In this document: positions 52,953 through 61,272 of the stretch, piece after piece
Position numbering within the stretch: position 1 is the first letter of the stretch
Layout of the letters: the number at the start of each line of letters is the position of its first letter
NCBI GenBank assembly: GCA_002477465.1
Contig: DLPV01000014.1
Location: forward strand, 1-61,272
Source of the DNA: Gammaproteobacteria bacterium UBA7449
GTDB lineage: Bacteria; Pseudomonadota; Gammaproteobacteria; Pseudomonadales; Pseudohongiellaceae
Direction: 5' to 3'
DNA: 61,272 nucleotides
Notes under the pieces: model-generated
Told to the model about the DNA's origin: nothing
The model's database searches: none
Seen by the model: only the letters and a program-made list of their open reading frames with translations
Translations under genes and position numbers: made by a program

Positions 52953-53885
52953 TCAGGATTTGGTCAGACCGATTTCCACGAGGCGTTGATCGAGGAACTC
53001 CCCGGCGGTAATCGGTGGATACTTGGAGCCGCCAGGTCCCGCGCACTTCGGCAGGCAGTTAAGGCTGGCATTGCTGTGGGGATGGAGGAAGAAGGGCATG
53101 GAGTAACGTGAGCGCTCCTGATTAGCCGGGTTAACCACGCGATGCACAGTCGAGGGCAGCACGTCATTGGTGAGTCGCGACATCATGTCCCCAGTATCCA
53201 GTACGATTTCATCCTCATTACTTTCCACCGGCATCCAGTTACCGTCCTTGTCCAATAGCTCAAGGCCGGAATCTGTTGCGCCCACCAACAGGGTGAGCAG
53301 ATTAATATCGGCATGGGCCGCTGCGCGCATGGCATTTTTGGTATCCAGATTCTTGAGCGCTGGATAGTGCAGCAACCGACAGATGGAATTGCCATCAGTG
53401 ACCATGGCGCGAAAGAAATTCTTCTCCAGGCCCATAACCTCACCCAATGCTTCCAGTACAGTTTTTCCTAACGACTCCAGGTCGTGATAGAAACCTTTGA
53501 AGAACTCCTCAAACTCCGGGATCTCTTCAGGCCAGACGTTCTCGGGATATTCCCTGAAGTAGTCGCTTGCCGGCGTTAGATCCTGACCAACGTGCCAGAA
53601 CTCTTTCAGATCTGCGTGGGGATTGCCCCTGGCATTCTCCCGACCAAAGGCGACATAACCACGGCGGCCGCCCTCACCACTGTCATATTTGAGTTTGGTT
53701 TCCAGCGGCAGGTTGAATAATTCCTGCAGCAGGGCATAGGCGCGGTCCAGCTTGTTGCGGTTGATCTTGTGGTCTCGCAGTACCACAAAACCATACTCTT
53801 TCAGGCCGGTATACAGCTCGCTTAGAAATTCGTCTCGATTGCTTTCGAGATCTTTCATGTTAAGCCGTTTTATTTCGTTCGCCAT
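52953..53885 (-). CDS. 2-oxoglutarate/Fe(II) oxygenase of the isopenicillin N synthase type
   Basis: 310 residues with the iron facial triad H191-x-D193 in AAAHADINLLT and H248 in PSTVHRVVNP, and the oxoglutarate-binding R260-Y-S in ERSRYSMPFF. EYGFVVLRDHKIN is typical of the N-terminal part. Substrate unknown; the family ranges from amino acid and antibiotic chemistry to plant-like oxygenases. A possible weak terminator hairpin (GCTGGC/GCCAGC) lies past its end. Confidence 0.85.
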   Translation of the reverse strand: MANEIKRLNMKDLESNRDEFLSELYTGLKEYGFVVLRDHKINRNKLDRAYALLQELFNLPLETKLKYDSGEGGRRGYVAFGRENARGNPHADLKEFWHVGQDLTPASDYFREYPENVWPEEIPEFEEFFKGFYHDLESLGKTVLEALGEVMGLEKNFFRAMVTDGNSICRLLHYPALKNLDTKNAMRAAAHADINLLTLLVGATDSGLELLDKDGNWMPVESNEDEIVLDTGDMMSRLTNDVLPSTVHRVVNPANQERSRYSMPFFLHPHSNASLNCLPKCAGPGGSKYPPITAGEFLDQRLVEIGLTKS

Positions 53886-54000
53886 ATCTACTGCTCAATC
53901 CTGCTGTACTTTTCTACTGTAATTAGGGTAATTCACGGGCCGAATATTATCTACTTAGCGGGGCCCCGAGTCATGTTTTCTCGGGCTTTTCTGTTGGATT

Positions 54001-55707
54001 CTATACCGGATCCTGCGCCTGGCTTTCCCGCAAATGGTGCCGCGAATCCACGGGCTTCATCAGGGCATTGCTGACCAGTGCCAGACCGAGCAATGCCGCC
54101 ATTAGCACCATGGTTGAGTTGTACAGACTGCTGGTGGGATCGGTAGTGCCTTCCGGCACAATCTCCATGAGCCTGGCAATGGTGACCGAGTTTTGCGCCA
54201 CCAGTTCATCAAGTTGCGACAGGGGAGCGCCGAAGTGTTCGGCGAAGCGCGCGGGGTCGATGGTGCTGGCCAGGTCGTTGATGGCATTGGTCACCGAATT
54301 CTGCCGCAGCGAAGTGATGGCTAATGGACCCAACACGCCGGCAGTGCTCCAGGCAGTGAGCAGGCGGCCATGGATGCCCCCCACGTAGCGGGTACCAAAT
54401 ATATCAGCTAGGTAGGCCGGTATGGTGGCGAAACCGCCGCCATACATGGTGAAAATAATCATGGTGGCGGCATAGAAATACACCAGCCAAACTACCGAGG
54501 GATTGGCGCTGACTTGCTGAGCGCTCCAGGGTATCGACAGGTACAGTACGATGCCTAGCACGAAGAATATCCAGTAGGTGTTGCGGCGCCCAATGTAGTC
54601 TGAGGCGCTGGCCCAGATGAAGCGGCCGACCATATTGAAGGCGCTGATCATTACCACGTAGGTTGCGGCGAAGGCGGTGTCAACGACCTGGGGTAGAGTG
54701 GTGCCAAATATCTCGGTGATCATGGTGCGGGCGACGCCAAGGACGCCAATTCCCGCGGTGACGTTCAGGCATAACACGATCCAGAGTTGATAAAACTGTG
54801 GGGTCTTCAGGGCCTGGTCGATGTCCACATTGGCACTGGTAATAAGCTCGCCGCGTGAGTCTGCGTCGGGCTCCTGCCATCCCGCAGGTTTCCAGTCCGG
54901 GCCCGGCAGGCGATAGGAGAATGCCGCCACCAGCATCACCAGCAGGTAGATAACACCGATGACCAGGAAGGCTTCGGCCACACCCGCGGCGCCGGTATCG
55001 ACAAGGTAAATTCCCTCGGGTCCAGGCAGCATCATGTCTCGCGCTTCGGCGGCACCTACCACCACTACTTCGCGCAGTTCGCCGCTGACTTCGGTAAAGC
55101 GCCGGCCGGCTTCGGTGACGAGTTCGACCTGGGACTGCGTGCCCAGGTATTCCGGCGCGCGATAGAACAGTCGAATGAAGTACTCCTTCATCGGAGCGCC
55201 GATCATGGCGCCGCCACCAAAACCCATGATTGCCATGCCGGCCGCCATGCCGCGCCGATCCGGAAACCAGCGAATCAGCGTGCTAACCGGTGAGACATAG
55301 CCTAAGCCCAGGCCACAGCCACCGATCACGCCATAGCCAAGATACAGCAACCAGAGTTGATGGGTCATGATGCCAAGGGCACCTACCAGGTAGCCGCCAC
55401 CCCAACAGCAGGCTGATACTACGCCAACCTTGCGCGGTCCGACTTCTTCCAGCCACTTGCCAGCGAAGGCGGCTGCCAGGCCCAGGAACACGATGGCCAC
55501 GGTAAACACCCAAACCACTGCACTCAGACTCCAGTCGTCGGCTGCGCTGGTGACGACACCGTGGACTCGAGTCAGGGAAGGGTTGTAGATACTCCAGGCG
55601 TAAACTGAGCCGATGCAGAGATGAATTGCAATGGAGGCGAGGGGAACACGCCAGCGGTTGTAGTCAGGCGGCGCGATAATACGCTCTTTCGCCAGCAGTC
55701 CGGCCAT
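54001..55707 (-). CDS. OFA-type MFS transporter
   Basis: 568 residues with 12 membrane segments. Start chosen at ATG 55707, after GAGGAAG. Motifs ASIAIHLCIGSVYAWSIYNPSL and DRRGMAAGMAIMGFGGGA match the oxalate/formate antiporter family; a polar insert around residues 190-250 is larger than usual. Whether it carries oxalate, lactate or another anion cannot be told. Isolated on the minus strand. Confidence 0.8.
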   Translation of the reverse strand: MAGLLAKERIIAPPDYNRWRVPLASIAIHLCIGSVYAWSIYNPSLTRVHGVVTSAADDWSLSAVVWVFTVAIVFLGLAAAFAGKWLEEVGPRKVGVVSACCWGGGYLVGALGIMTHQLWLLYLGYGVIGGCGLGLGYVSPVSTLIRWFPDRRGMAAGMAIMGFGGGAMIGAPMKEYFIRLFYRAPEYLGTQSQVELVTEAGRRFTEVSGELREVVVVGAAEARDMMLPGPEGIYLVDTGAAGVAEAFLVIGVIYLLVMLVAAFSYRLPGPDWKPAGWQEPDADSRGELITSANVDIDQALKTPQFYQLWIVLCLNVTAGIGVLGVARTMITEIFGTTLPQVVDTAFAATYVVMISAFNMVGRFIWASASDYIGRRNTYWIFFVLGIVLYLSIPWSAQQVSANPSVVWLVYFYAATMIIFTMYGGGFATIPAYLADIFGTRYVGGIHGRLLTAWSTAGVLGPLAITSLRQNSVTNAINDLASTIDPARFAEHFGAPLSQLDELVAQNSVTIARLMEIVPEGTTDPTSSLYNSTMVLMAALLGLALVSNALMKPVDSRHHLRESQAQDPV

Positions 55708-55885
55708 GGTCAGACTTCCTCGTGCCTGGGGCACTGTTATTTTTTACGCAAAGGGCACTGCGCTATTTAGTGTTGCGCTAAGCTATCTTATTCGGGATTG
55801 GCTGTAAAAGATTTTACGGCGCAGCAGCACCCGTTCACAGGTAGTCCTGCGAGGCGACACTGTAATCGTGTGAGGTGGTTTAAAT

Positions 55886-56334
55886 CTACTTTTCCATGAG
55901 GAAGTGATGTATCACCATCCCCGCCAGCATGGCGCCGCAGAACAGAATGACATTGGTATTGAGGCTAACCAAAGCCGCCAGGGCTGGACCAGGGCAATAG
56001 CCGCCAATGCCCCAGCCGACGCCAAAGAGCGCTGCGCCAGTAATCAGTTTGCCATCCAGGTCATTGCGGGTAGGCAAGAAAAACTGCTTGGTCAAAAGTG
56101 GCTGCTTCTGCTTGAGGATGAAATGAAAGCTGGGAACACTTACACCCAGGCCCGCCACCATCACCAGAATCAAGCTAGGGTCCCAGTCGCCGGCGATATC
56201 CAGAAACCCGACTACTTTTGCTGGATTGGTCATACCAGAAATCGCCAGACCTAGACCAAACAGGAAGCCTGAGGTGGCGATGGCCACGAAGGCTGAAATT
56301 GGGGGCTATCTGCTCTGATATTTTCTTTATACAT
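55886..56334 (-). pseudogene. YeeE/YedE-family membrane protein, apparently frameshifted
   Basis: A GTG at 56287 opens a good reading frame (GFLFGLGLAISGMTNPAKVVGFLD). A better start is ATG 56334 (MYKENIRAD), coupled to the previous gene with GGAG 5 nt before it. That frame is off by one base from the main one, at a run of five Gs (56301-56305, plus strand). One added base would join them into a normal protein. Half-size sulfur-transport-type membrane protein; sequencing error or real mutation. Confidence 0.7.
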
Positions 56335-56740
56335 GGCGCTCCAGATAAACTGTAATGAATCCTGCCAGCATAAACGTGCCAGTTGCCACAAATGAAGGCT
56401 GGGAGAATCTGGCGATGCCGCAAATGCCGTGACCGCTGGTGCAGCCGCTGCCCATGCGGGTGCCAAAACCAACCAGAAGTCCAGCTATTACGGTCATTAA
56501 GGGTGATGCCTGGGTAATCACTTCCAGACCTCCGCTGGCGATGGCGGAGACTGCGCCGCCGAGCAGCAATCCAGCAATGAACAGCAGGCGCCACAGCGTA
56601 CCCTGTTGTTTGGGGAACATGGCGCCAGACAAAATGCCGCTGATACCGGCAATACGGCCGTTGGTCCAAAGCGTCAGCATGGCCCCAGTGCCGATCAAAA
56701 GCCCGCCCATGATTGCTGAAATAGGTGTGAAGTTTTCCAT
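56327..56740 (-). CDS. YeeE/YedE-family sulfur-transport-type membrane protein
   Basis: 137 residues with four hydrophobic segments. FGTRMGSGCTSGHGICGIARFS is the conserved YeeE/YedE signature with Cys residues, seen in proteins that move thiosulfate or sulfur compounds. It is coupled to the following gene (ATG inside its last codons). Its closeness to SoxCD-like genes suggests a sulfur role. Confidence 0.8.
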   Translation of the reverse strand: MENFTPISAIMGGLLIGTGAMLTLWTNGRIAGISGILSGAMFPKQQGTLWRLLFIAGLLLGGAVSAIASGGLEVITQASPLMTVIAGLLVGFGTRMGSGCTSGHGICGIARFSQPSFVATGTFMLAGFITVYLERHV

Positions 56741-56957
56741 CTTGTTAGATGTTTATCCTGTATTTAACGAAATTCCCGTGGGCTCATAATCAAAAGACTA
56801 CATAATCTTCCGCTTTTTCTCGGCAGTTGACTATTCGCTCTGAAAACTCAGGCGCGGCCAAGATCTCACGAGTGTTTTAGTTTAAAGGCTGGCGCAGATG
56901 AAGTGATGACATAGCGCAAAAACTTCACGGCAGCCCCGTGGACTGCCGCATGAGTTG

Positions 56958-57494
56958 CTACTGGATATCGCTCTGGTCGATAAAACCGTCCGCATTGGGC
57001 ATACGAACCTGTGGCAGGGTTTCTGCATTTAGAACTTCGTTCTCACCCACCAGCCCATTGAGGTACAGCACATAGGCCGCCACCTGATACGCCTCTTCGT
57101 CATTGAGGGACTTGGGTGCATCCGCCGGCATGGCGCGGCGGATAAAGTCAAACACTGTGCTGGCATAGGGCCAGTAACTACCAACAGTACGCAGCGGCGA
57201 CTCTTCGGACTGCATGTCGCCACCAACGATGATGGTCGCGGCAGAGTTGCCCTCGCCGTTGAGGCCGTGGCAGGCCGCGCAGCGGCTCTCGAATATGGCC
57301 TTGCCTTGAGCCGCTGTGCCGCTGCCAGAGGGAAAGCCGGCGCCGGAAGGTTCAGCGATGAGGTCGAATCCTGCCAGGTCGGCCTCGGATACGGGCGTGC
57401 CAAGTCGCACAGATTCCTGAGCTGAGCTAACAAAGACGGCCGAGCAGAAACCAGCGAGTGCCAAAGCGCTAATCAGTTTTCTAGACGTATACAT
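56958..57494 (-). CDS. Diheme-type or monoheme c-type cytochrome, SoxD/SorB-like
   Basis: 178 residues with a signal peptide (to about 25). A single heme motif CAACH (C72, C75, H76) and a possible axial Met in RRAMPADAP are present. The start lies 14 nt inside the end of the sulfite dehydrogenase gene, so it is coupled and likely its electron acceptor. SoxD or SorB-like by context. Confidence 0.85.
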   Translation of the reverse strand: MYTSRKLISALALAGFCSAVFVSSAQESVRLGTPVSEADLAGFDLIAEPSGAGFPSGSGTAAQGKAIFESRCAACHGLNGEGNSAATIIVGGDMQSEESPLRTVGSYWPYASTVFDFIRRAMPADAPKSLNDEEAYQVAAYVLYLNGLVGENEVLNAETLPQVRMPNADGFIDQSDIQ

Positions 57495-58773
57495 TAGTCA
57501 CCTCGCCGCTTGGGCTCACTCCCCAGCTTTGGATGCAGGGGTTGTGATACCGGTTGATCGTCCCTTTGGCCGCGATTACGGCTTCCCGGGTAGGCTGCAC
57601 ATTGCCGGTGCTGTCGGTGGCGCGACTCTGCAGTACGGCAGGGCTGCCGTCCCACTGCCAGGGAATGCTGAAGCGAGTTAGGGCTTTGTCCAGTTGTTGG
57701 CTGTCGATAAGCGCGTCGGCCCAGGTGCTGCCGCCGTCGGCGCTCACTTCAACGCGGCGAATGCTGCCGCTGCCGGACCAGGCAATACCGTTTACTCGAT
57801 ACACACCATTGCGGGCTACGGTCATCTGGCCAGAAGGTGAAGTAATCAGTGATTTTACGTCCATGGGAAAGGTGAATTGCAGGCTCTTGCGATCCGGCAT
57901 GGTGTCTGTGTACTTGCTGGTTTCATCGCGAAACTGTGCGGGTTCACGGGTCACCTTAATTTGGGTCAACCATTTCACGCTGGTATTACCTTCCCAGCCC
58001 GGGTTAAACAGGCGCATGGGGTAGCCCTGCTCGGGCCGAACCGGTTCCCCATTCTGAAACAGCGCGAGCATGGAATCATCCATGGCTTTGTTCAATGGCA
58101 CCGAGCGACCCATGCTGGCGGCGTCGGCACCAACGGCGGCGATCCAGCGCGCCTCGGGTAAGACACCAGCCTCTTCCAGCAGGGTTGAGATCGGAATGCC
58201 GGTCCACTCAGCGCAGGATACCAATCCATGCAGGCTCTGGGCTGTGCCGTCCGGATTGCCACCATAAAGCAGCGCACCGCTATTGCCTGAGCACTCCAGG
58301 AAGTAAATCCGGCTGACCATGGTGTACTTCAGCAGGTCCTCGTAGTCGAACACCAGGGGTTGGCGTACCAGCCCGTTGATCACCAGTTTGTGACCAGCAG
58401 GATCGATATCCGGTACCCCGGCATGATGACGCTCGAAGTGCAGGTTGTTGGGAGTGATAGTTCCCTGCAGGTGCTGCAGTGGTGAGCGGGACGCGCCGCC
58501 ACCAGGATAGAGCGGGTTGCCAAATCCTGATTGTCGTTCCAGCCCGACATGTGATGATGCGCTGCCATAGGCGCTAGGGCCGGGGCCAGGTGTCTTTGAC
58601 CAACCGGGAATCTCCAGTTTCAGTCCAGCGTCCTGCCCCATGACGGCTTGGGACATGGCTAGTCCAGCACCACCCAGTCCGAGTCCGAGCAAATGCCGGC
58701 GGCTCAGGAGCCCGTTGCCAGCCACTTTTTCCAGGCGTGGTTGCCGTTTTTTCTCAAGCTTGCCTTGTTTCAT
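57481..58773 (-). CDS. soxC: Sulfite dehydrogenase molybdenum subunit, SoxC-like
   Basis: Tat-exported molybdopterin enzyme, 430 residues: SRRHLLGLG (R25, R26) and Cys161 in FLECSGNSG as the molybdenum ligand. YLECSGN-type motif and HHAGVPDIDP are as in SoxC. Expected reaction is oxidation of sulfite or protein-bound sulfane sulfur in the periplasm. Partner cytochrome overlaps its end. Other Sox genes (SoxXYZAB) are not in the window. Confidence 0.85.
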   Translation of the reverse strand: MKQGKLEKKRQPRLEKVAGNGLLSRRHLLGLGLGGAGLAMSQAVMGQDAGLKLEIPGWSKTPGPGPSAYGSASSHVGLERQSGFGNPLYPGGGASRSPLQHLQGTITPNNLHFERHHAGVPDIDPAGHKLVINGLVRQPLVFDYEDLLKYTMVSRIYFLECSGNSGALLYGGNPDGTAQSLHGLVSCAEWTGIPISTLLEEAGVLPEARWIAAVGADAASMGRSVPLNKAMDDSMLALFQNGEPVRPEQGYPMRLFNPGWEGNTSVKWLTQIKVTREPAQFRDETSKYTDTMPDRKSLQFTFPMDVKSLITSPSGQMTVARNGVYRVNGIAWSGSGSIRRVEVSADGGSTWADALIDSQQLDKALTRFSIPWQWDGSPAVLQSRATDSTGNVQPTREAVIAAKGTINRYHNPCIQSWGVSPSGEVTNVYV

Positions 58774-58804
58774 ATTTCTGTTCTCGCCTTGAAGGTTTTG
58801 GCGC

Positions 58805-60412
58805 CTAGTTCACCGCTACGAATTGTTTGGCTTCGCGCACTGATGGCAGGGCATCGTCGCTCCAGATCATCAGCAAGCGCTCATACATGGCATTGGCTTT
58901 GTCCTGGTCGCCAGCGCTCGCGTAGGCCCGCGCTGCACCTAACAGGGACAGTGGGCGATTAGGCAGACGCAGCAATGAAGTCTCGAACAAGTCGGCGGCA
59001 TCACTGGCAAAGCCAAAGGCAAGATTAATTTCCCCGGCGAGTTCATGGATGGGCTTGAGCGGATTCGCTGCGCCATTGGGCAGTCGTCCAGCTTCCCGCA
59101 GGCGGATTGCCTCCGCCAAGAGCTCCAGCGCTTCCTGTTGCTGCGGCAGGCCATCGGTGGTGAGACCTTCCAGCAGAAGTTCCCCGGCGCGCTTGGCCTT
59201 GGCCAGGGCAGCCACTTCGGCGTAGATGATTTTTAGGTTGCTGTTGTTGGGGCTGTCTGAGGCCAGGCTGCCAAGGCGATCGGCAACACTCTCGGCGAGG
59301 TCCAGATCGCCGAGATTGGCGGCACTGAGGCCCAGCGCCAGCAGTTCGCCGGCGCTCAAGTCATCGGTCAACGCAACAATCTGCCACTGTTGGGTTTCGA
59401 TGGTGTGGCGGGCACGCATGGTTTTCAGGGTACCCATGGAGCGGCCATCACCTGGATTCTCTGCCAGGGTCTGCGCGGCACGCTCGATCCAGAGCTCGGA
59501 GCGGTCGGTATCGCCAAGCTGGAGATCCCCATACTGTCCCCAGTCCGAAGAGTGATTCATATCGCCTACACGGTCACCAGGCTGCCACAGGTCTCGCGCC
59601 GCCTGCCACGCCGATTCATTCCACATGGAGACTTCTTCCCATTTGCCGTGCTGAATAAAAATGTGCGAGGGCATGTGGCGAGCGTGGGATACAGCTGGTG
59701 CGATATCGCGATACTTTTGAGCGGCTTCCAGGGCCAGCGGTGCGTGGATAGGGTCATCAAACGAGTGAATAACATAGTGTGCTGCACCGGGGTGATTGTC
59801 ATTTGCCTTGAACATTTCCAGCGCCAGGGAGCCTGCATACATATTCAGGCGCTCACGCATGTCGCCGGAGTGGCCGGCGGCGGCGAGAATGGACGCGGTG
59901 TAAAAGGCTTTGACCTCGAAGTCTTCAGGATACTTTTCGTAGACTTCCTTCATGGCCTCCATCCAGGCAATGCGGCGTTCGGGCATGCCGCCAGGAGTAA
60001 GGGCATAAGCCTCGGCAGCTTTCAGGAAGCCACGCTCTTTATCGTTGCCAGCTTTTGCCGCCCGTAGTTCCGGTGTCGGCGCCAGACGCATCAACGCCTC
60101 ACCCGGACCATCACTCAAGGCACCAAAAAATGGATGTTGATAGGTAAAGGCTTCTCCCCAGTAGGCCATGGCAAAATCAGGATCGTGCTCCTGAGCTTCG
60201 CGGAATGCTGCCTGTGCCTGAGTCATACCAAAACTGTGCAGGTAGCCTACGCCAGCGAGGAAAGCTTCCTGGGCATCGGCATTGCGAGTAGATGTGGGGA
60301 AATCGTAGGAGCCAATGCGGCTGAAATCAGTGTTTTGCGCATGGGCAGTAGTGGTGCTGAGGACAGCCACCAGGATAAAGCCAAGCAGGTTTTGTATTGG
60401 GCGAATAGACAT
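58805..60412 (-). CDS. Secreted TPR-repeat protein
   Basis: 535 residues. Start chosen at ATG 60412 because GAGG lies 7 nt before it; a TTG two codons upstream is possible. Signal peptide ends near AHA. TPR-type helices include EHDPDFAMAYWGEAF and DLFETSLLRLPNRPLSLLGAARAY. The C-terminus follows directly into the sulfite dehydrogenase gene on the same strand (31 nt), so it may assist that system. Function unknown. Confidence 0.75.
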   Translation of the reverse strand: MSIRPIQNLLGFILVAVLSTTTAHAQNTDFSRIGSYDFPTSTRNADAQEAFLAGVGYLHSFGMTQAQAAFREAQEHDPDFAMAYWGEAFTYQHPFFGALSDGPGEALMRLAPTPELRAAKAGNDKERGFLKAAEAYALTPGGMPERRIAWMEAMKEVYEKYPEDFEVKAFYTASILAAAGHSGDMRERLNMYAGSLALEMFKANDNHPGAAHYVIHSFDDPIHAPLALEAAQKYRDIAPAVSHARHMPSHIFIQHGKWEEVSMWNESAWQAARDLWQPGDRVGDMNHSSDWGQYGDLQLGDTDRSELWIERAAQTLAENPGDGRSMGTLKTMRARHTIETQQWQIVALTDDLSAGELLALGLSAANLGDLDLAESVADRLGSLASDSPNNSNLKIIYAEVAALAKAKRAGELLLEGLTTDGLPQQQEALELLAEAIRLREAGRLPNGAANPLKPIHELAGEINLAFGFASDAADLFETSLLRLPNRPLSLLGAARAYASAGDQDKANAMYERLLMIWSDDALPSVREAKQFVAVN

Positions 60413-60670
60413 GTCCAAACCTCTTAAAGTGTGGTTCTATTTATTAGAAATTCTAGGCATCAACTGCTCTAGGGTGCCAACTCTACTGACGCTTTGCAAA
60501 TGCTTCTTGGACTGTGCCAGTGTCCTCCGTAGGGCGGTTGTAGGACATTGATTTAGTTATGAAAAATCCATCAATTAGCAACCCTTGTTACGACTTTAAA
60601 TACCTGCAAGCACACCGACTAGCTCGGTATTCCTTAATCTGGCCCGCTGGACCTAACCCCCGAGATTCAA
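60413..60670. other. Spacer without a gene
   Basis: 258 nt. On the minus strand TTGATG and TAGAAC are 18 nt apart near 60,430-60,459 and could be a weak promoter for the TPR gene. Nothing else recognised. Confidence 0.3.
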
Positions 60671-61272
60671 CTAAACACCGTGGATTGCAGCCACCCGTGC
60701 AACCGCCGGTCGCTCCCGCATACGCCGGTTATGGGCCGCAATGCCCGGGAACTCATCGGGGTCCACACCGTCACCTTCCAGCCAGTTGCTAATAGTAAAC
60801 AGGTACGGATCACAGATCGTGTACTGCCCTCCCATTACCCAGGGTCCCCTGAACATTTCCGCCTCCAGCAAGCCGAAGCATTCGCCCATGGTTTGTGGCA
60901 CTTTTGCCTGCATGGCTTTAATTGCTGACTCATCATCTACCCAGCGGGCGCCGCGTACCCGATGCGCGTGTGCCACGTGCACAGTTGCGCACAGATAGGC
61001 ATTGAACTCTTGTAGTTTGGCTAGAGCAAAAGGGTCGTTCAAGGGCGCCATCCCGGATTCAGGAAAGCGCTGTGCCAGATACAGCAGGATGGCTGGTGTT
61101 TCTGTCAATATTCCGCCTTCGGTGGCCAATGCCGGGACTCGACCCTTGGGATTAATGCCCAGGTAGGTCTCGGAGCGCTGCTCGGCATTGCCAAAATCGA
61201 TGGGCCTTTCTTTGTAGTCTGCTCCGACTTCTTCTAGCGTGATGTGTAATGCGACTGAAACTGTCTTAAGGG
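60671..61272 (-). CDS. Glutathione S-transferase family protein, 5' end cut by the window
   Basis: The frame is open to the window edge, so the N-terminus is missing. About 199 residues remain. VGADYKERPIDFGNAEQ and NPKGRVPALATEGG (thioredoxin-fold domain with the cis-Pro region), then TETPAILLYLAQRFPE, match GSTs. The C-terminal helical domain includes WVMGGQYTICDPYLFTI. Substrate unknown. Confidence 0.85.
   Translation of the reverse strand, partial: LKTVSVALHITLEEVGADYKERPIDFGNAEQRSETYLGINPKGRVPALATEGGILTETPAILLYLAQRFPESGMAPLNDPFALAKLQEFNAYLCATVHVAHAHRVRGARWVDDESAIKAMQAKVPQTMGECFGLLEAEMFRGPWVMGGQYTICDPYLFTISNWLEGDGVDPDEFPGIAAHNRRMRERPAVARVAAIHGV

Noticed and set aside
59390..60067. Plus-strand frame of 225 residues opposite the TPR gene
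   Set aside because: The TPR frame is far longer, has a signal peptide and repeats, and is coherent with its neighbours.
60559..60792. Plus-strand frame next to the glutathione S-transferase gene
   Set aside because: Overlaps the antisense of the GST gene and has no recognisable feature.
1..61272. tRNA, rRNA, CRISPR array, insertion sequence or prophage
   Set aside because: No cloverleaf-like region, repeat-spacer array, transposase or integrase frame was recognised on reading through both strands; a dedicated scan was not possible.

Overview
The window looks like part of the chromosome of an aerobic, probably marine, gammaproteobacterium. The evidence is the complete S10-spc-alpha ribosomal protein order directly after the 3' end of an EF-Tu gene, an arginine succinyltransferase (AST) pathway operon, many periplasmic redox proteins, and a NhaC-type Na+/H+ antiporter. 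No rRNA, tRNA, CRISPR array, phage or insertion sequence was recognised.

Region 1 (1-15,361) runs from the last codons of tuf through rpsJ-rplC-rplD-rplW-rplB-rpsS-rplV-rpsC-rplP-rpmC-rpsQ, rplN-rplX-rplE-rpsN-rpsH-rplF-rplR-rpsE-rpmD-rplO-secY-rpmJ and rpsM-rpsK-rpsD-rpoA-rplQ, closed by an intrinsic terminator. A good sigma-70-type promoter sits about 90 nt before rpsJ. Several spacers (rpsJ-rplC, rpsQ-rplN, rpsE-rpmD) are long for such an operon, and the first two can fold into hairpins.

Region 2 (15,380-25,830) is a mosaic of small units: a class V aminotransferase, an EamA exporter, a methyltransferase, a secreted cupin-like protein, a gamma-glutamylcyclotransferase-fold protein, a PQQ-type periplasmic dehydrogenase, a DapA-family lyase/aldolase, a broken histidine kinase, an isolated type IV pilin-like protein and a signal peptidase II. 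Region 3 (25,850-35,420) has glycerol use genes (glpK with a phosphatase, divergent glpD), a secreted beta-propeller/PHP fusion hydrolase, NhaC and a secreted alpha/beta hydrolase. Region 4 (35,420-42,510) has a Tat-exported molybdopterin sulfite-oxidase-type enzyme with its own c-type cytochrome and an SRPBCC protein, a secreted methyltransferase-fold protein, a small membrane protein, and a transporter next to an FMN alpha-hydroxy-acid dehydrogenase.

Region 5 (42,500-48,910) holds an Lrp/AsnC regulator divergent from astC-astA-astD-astB, which covers the four AST steps up to succinylglutamate; astE is not in the window. Region 6 (48,940-52,902) has an alkaline phosphatase, then a short gene that ordinary gene finding cuts in two: a SelW/Rdx-family selenoprotein (50,727-50,951) with an in-frame UGA in a CxxU motif and a bacterial SECIS-like hairpin just after it, followed by uridine kinase and a nucleoside transporter. 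Region 7 (52,950-61,272) has a 2-oxoglutarate oxygenase-family protein, an OFA-type transporter, two YeeE/YedE half-size membrane proteins (the second apparently frameshifted in a run of five Gs), a second sulfite dehydrogenase with its own cytochrome (SoxCD-like), a TPR protein and the edge of a glutathione S-transferase gene.

The most noteworthy items are the hidden selenoprotein, the two separate sulfite-oxidase/cytochrome pairs within 22 kb, the homopolymer frameshift in the YedE-like gene, the propeller-PHP fusion, and a possible small structured RNA ending at 42,907.
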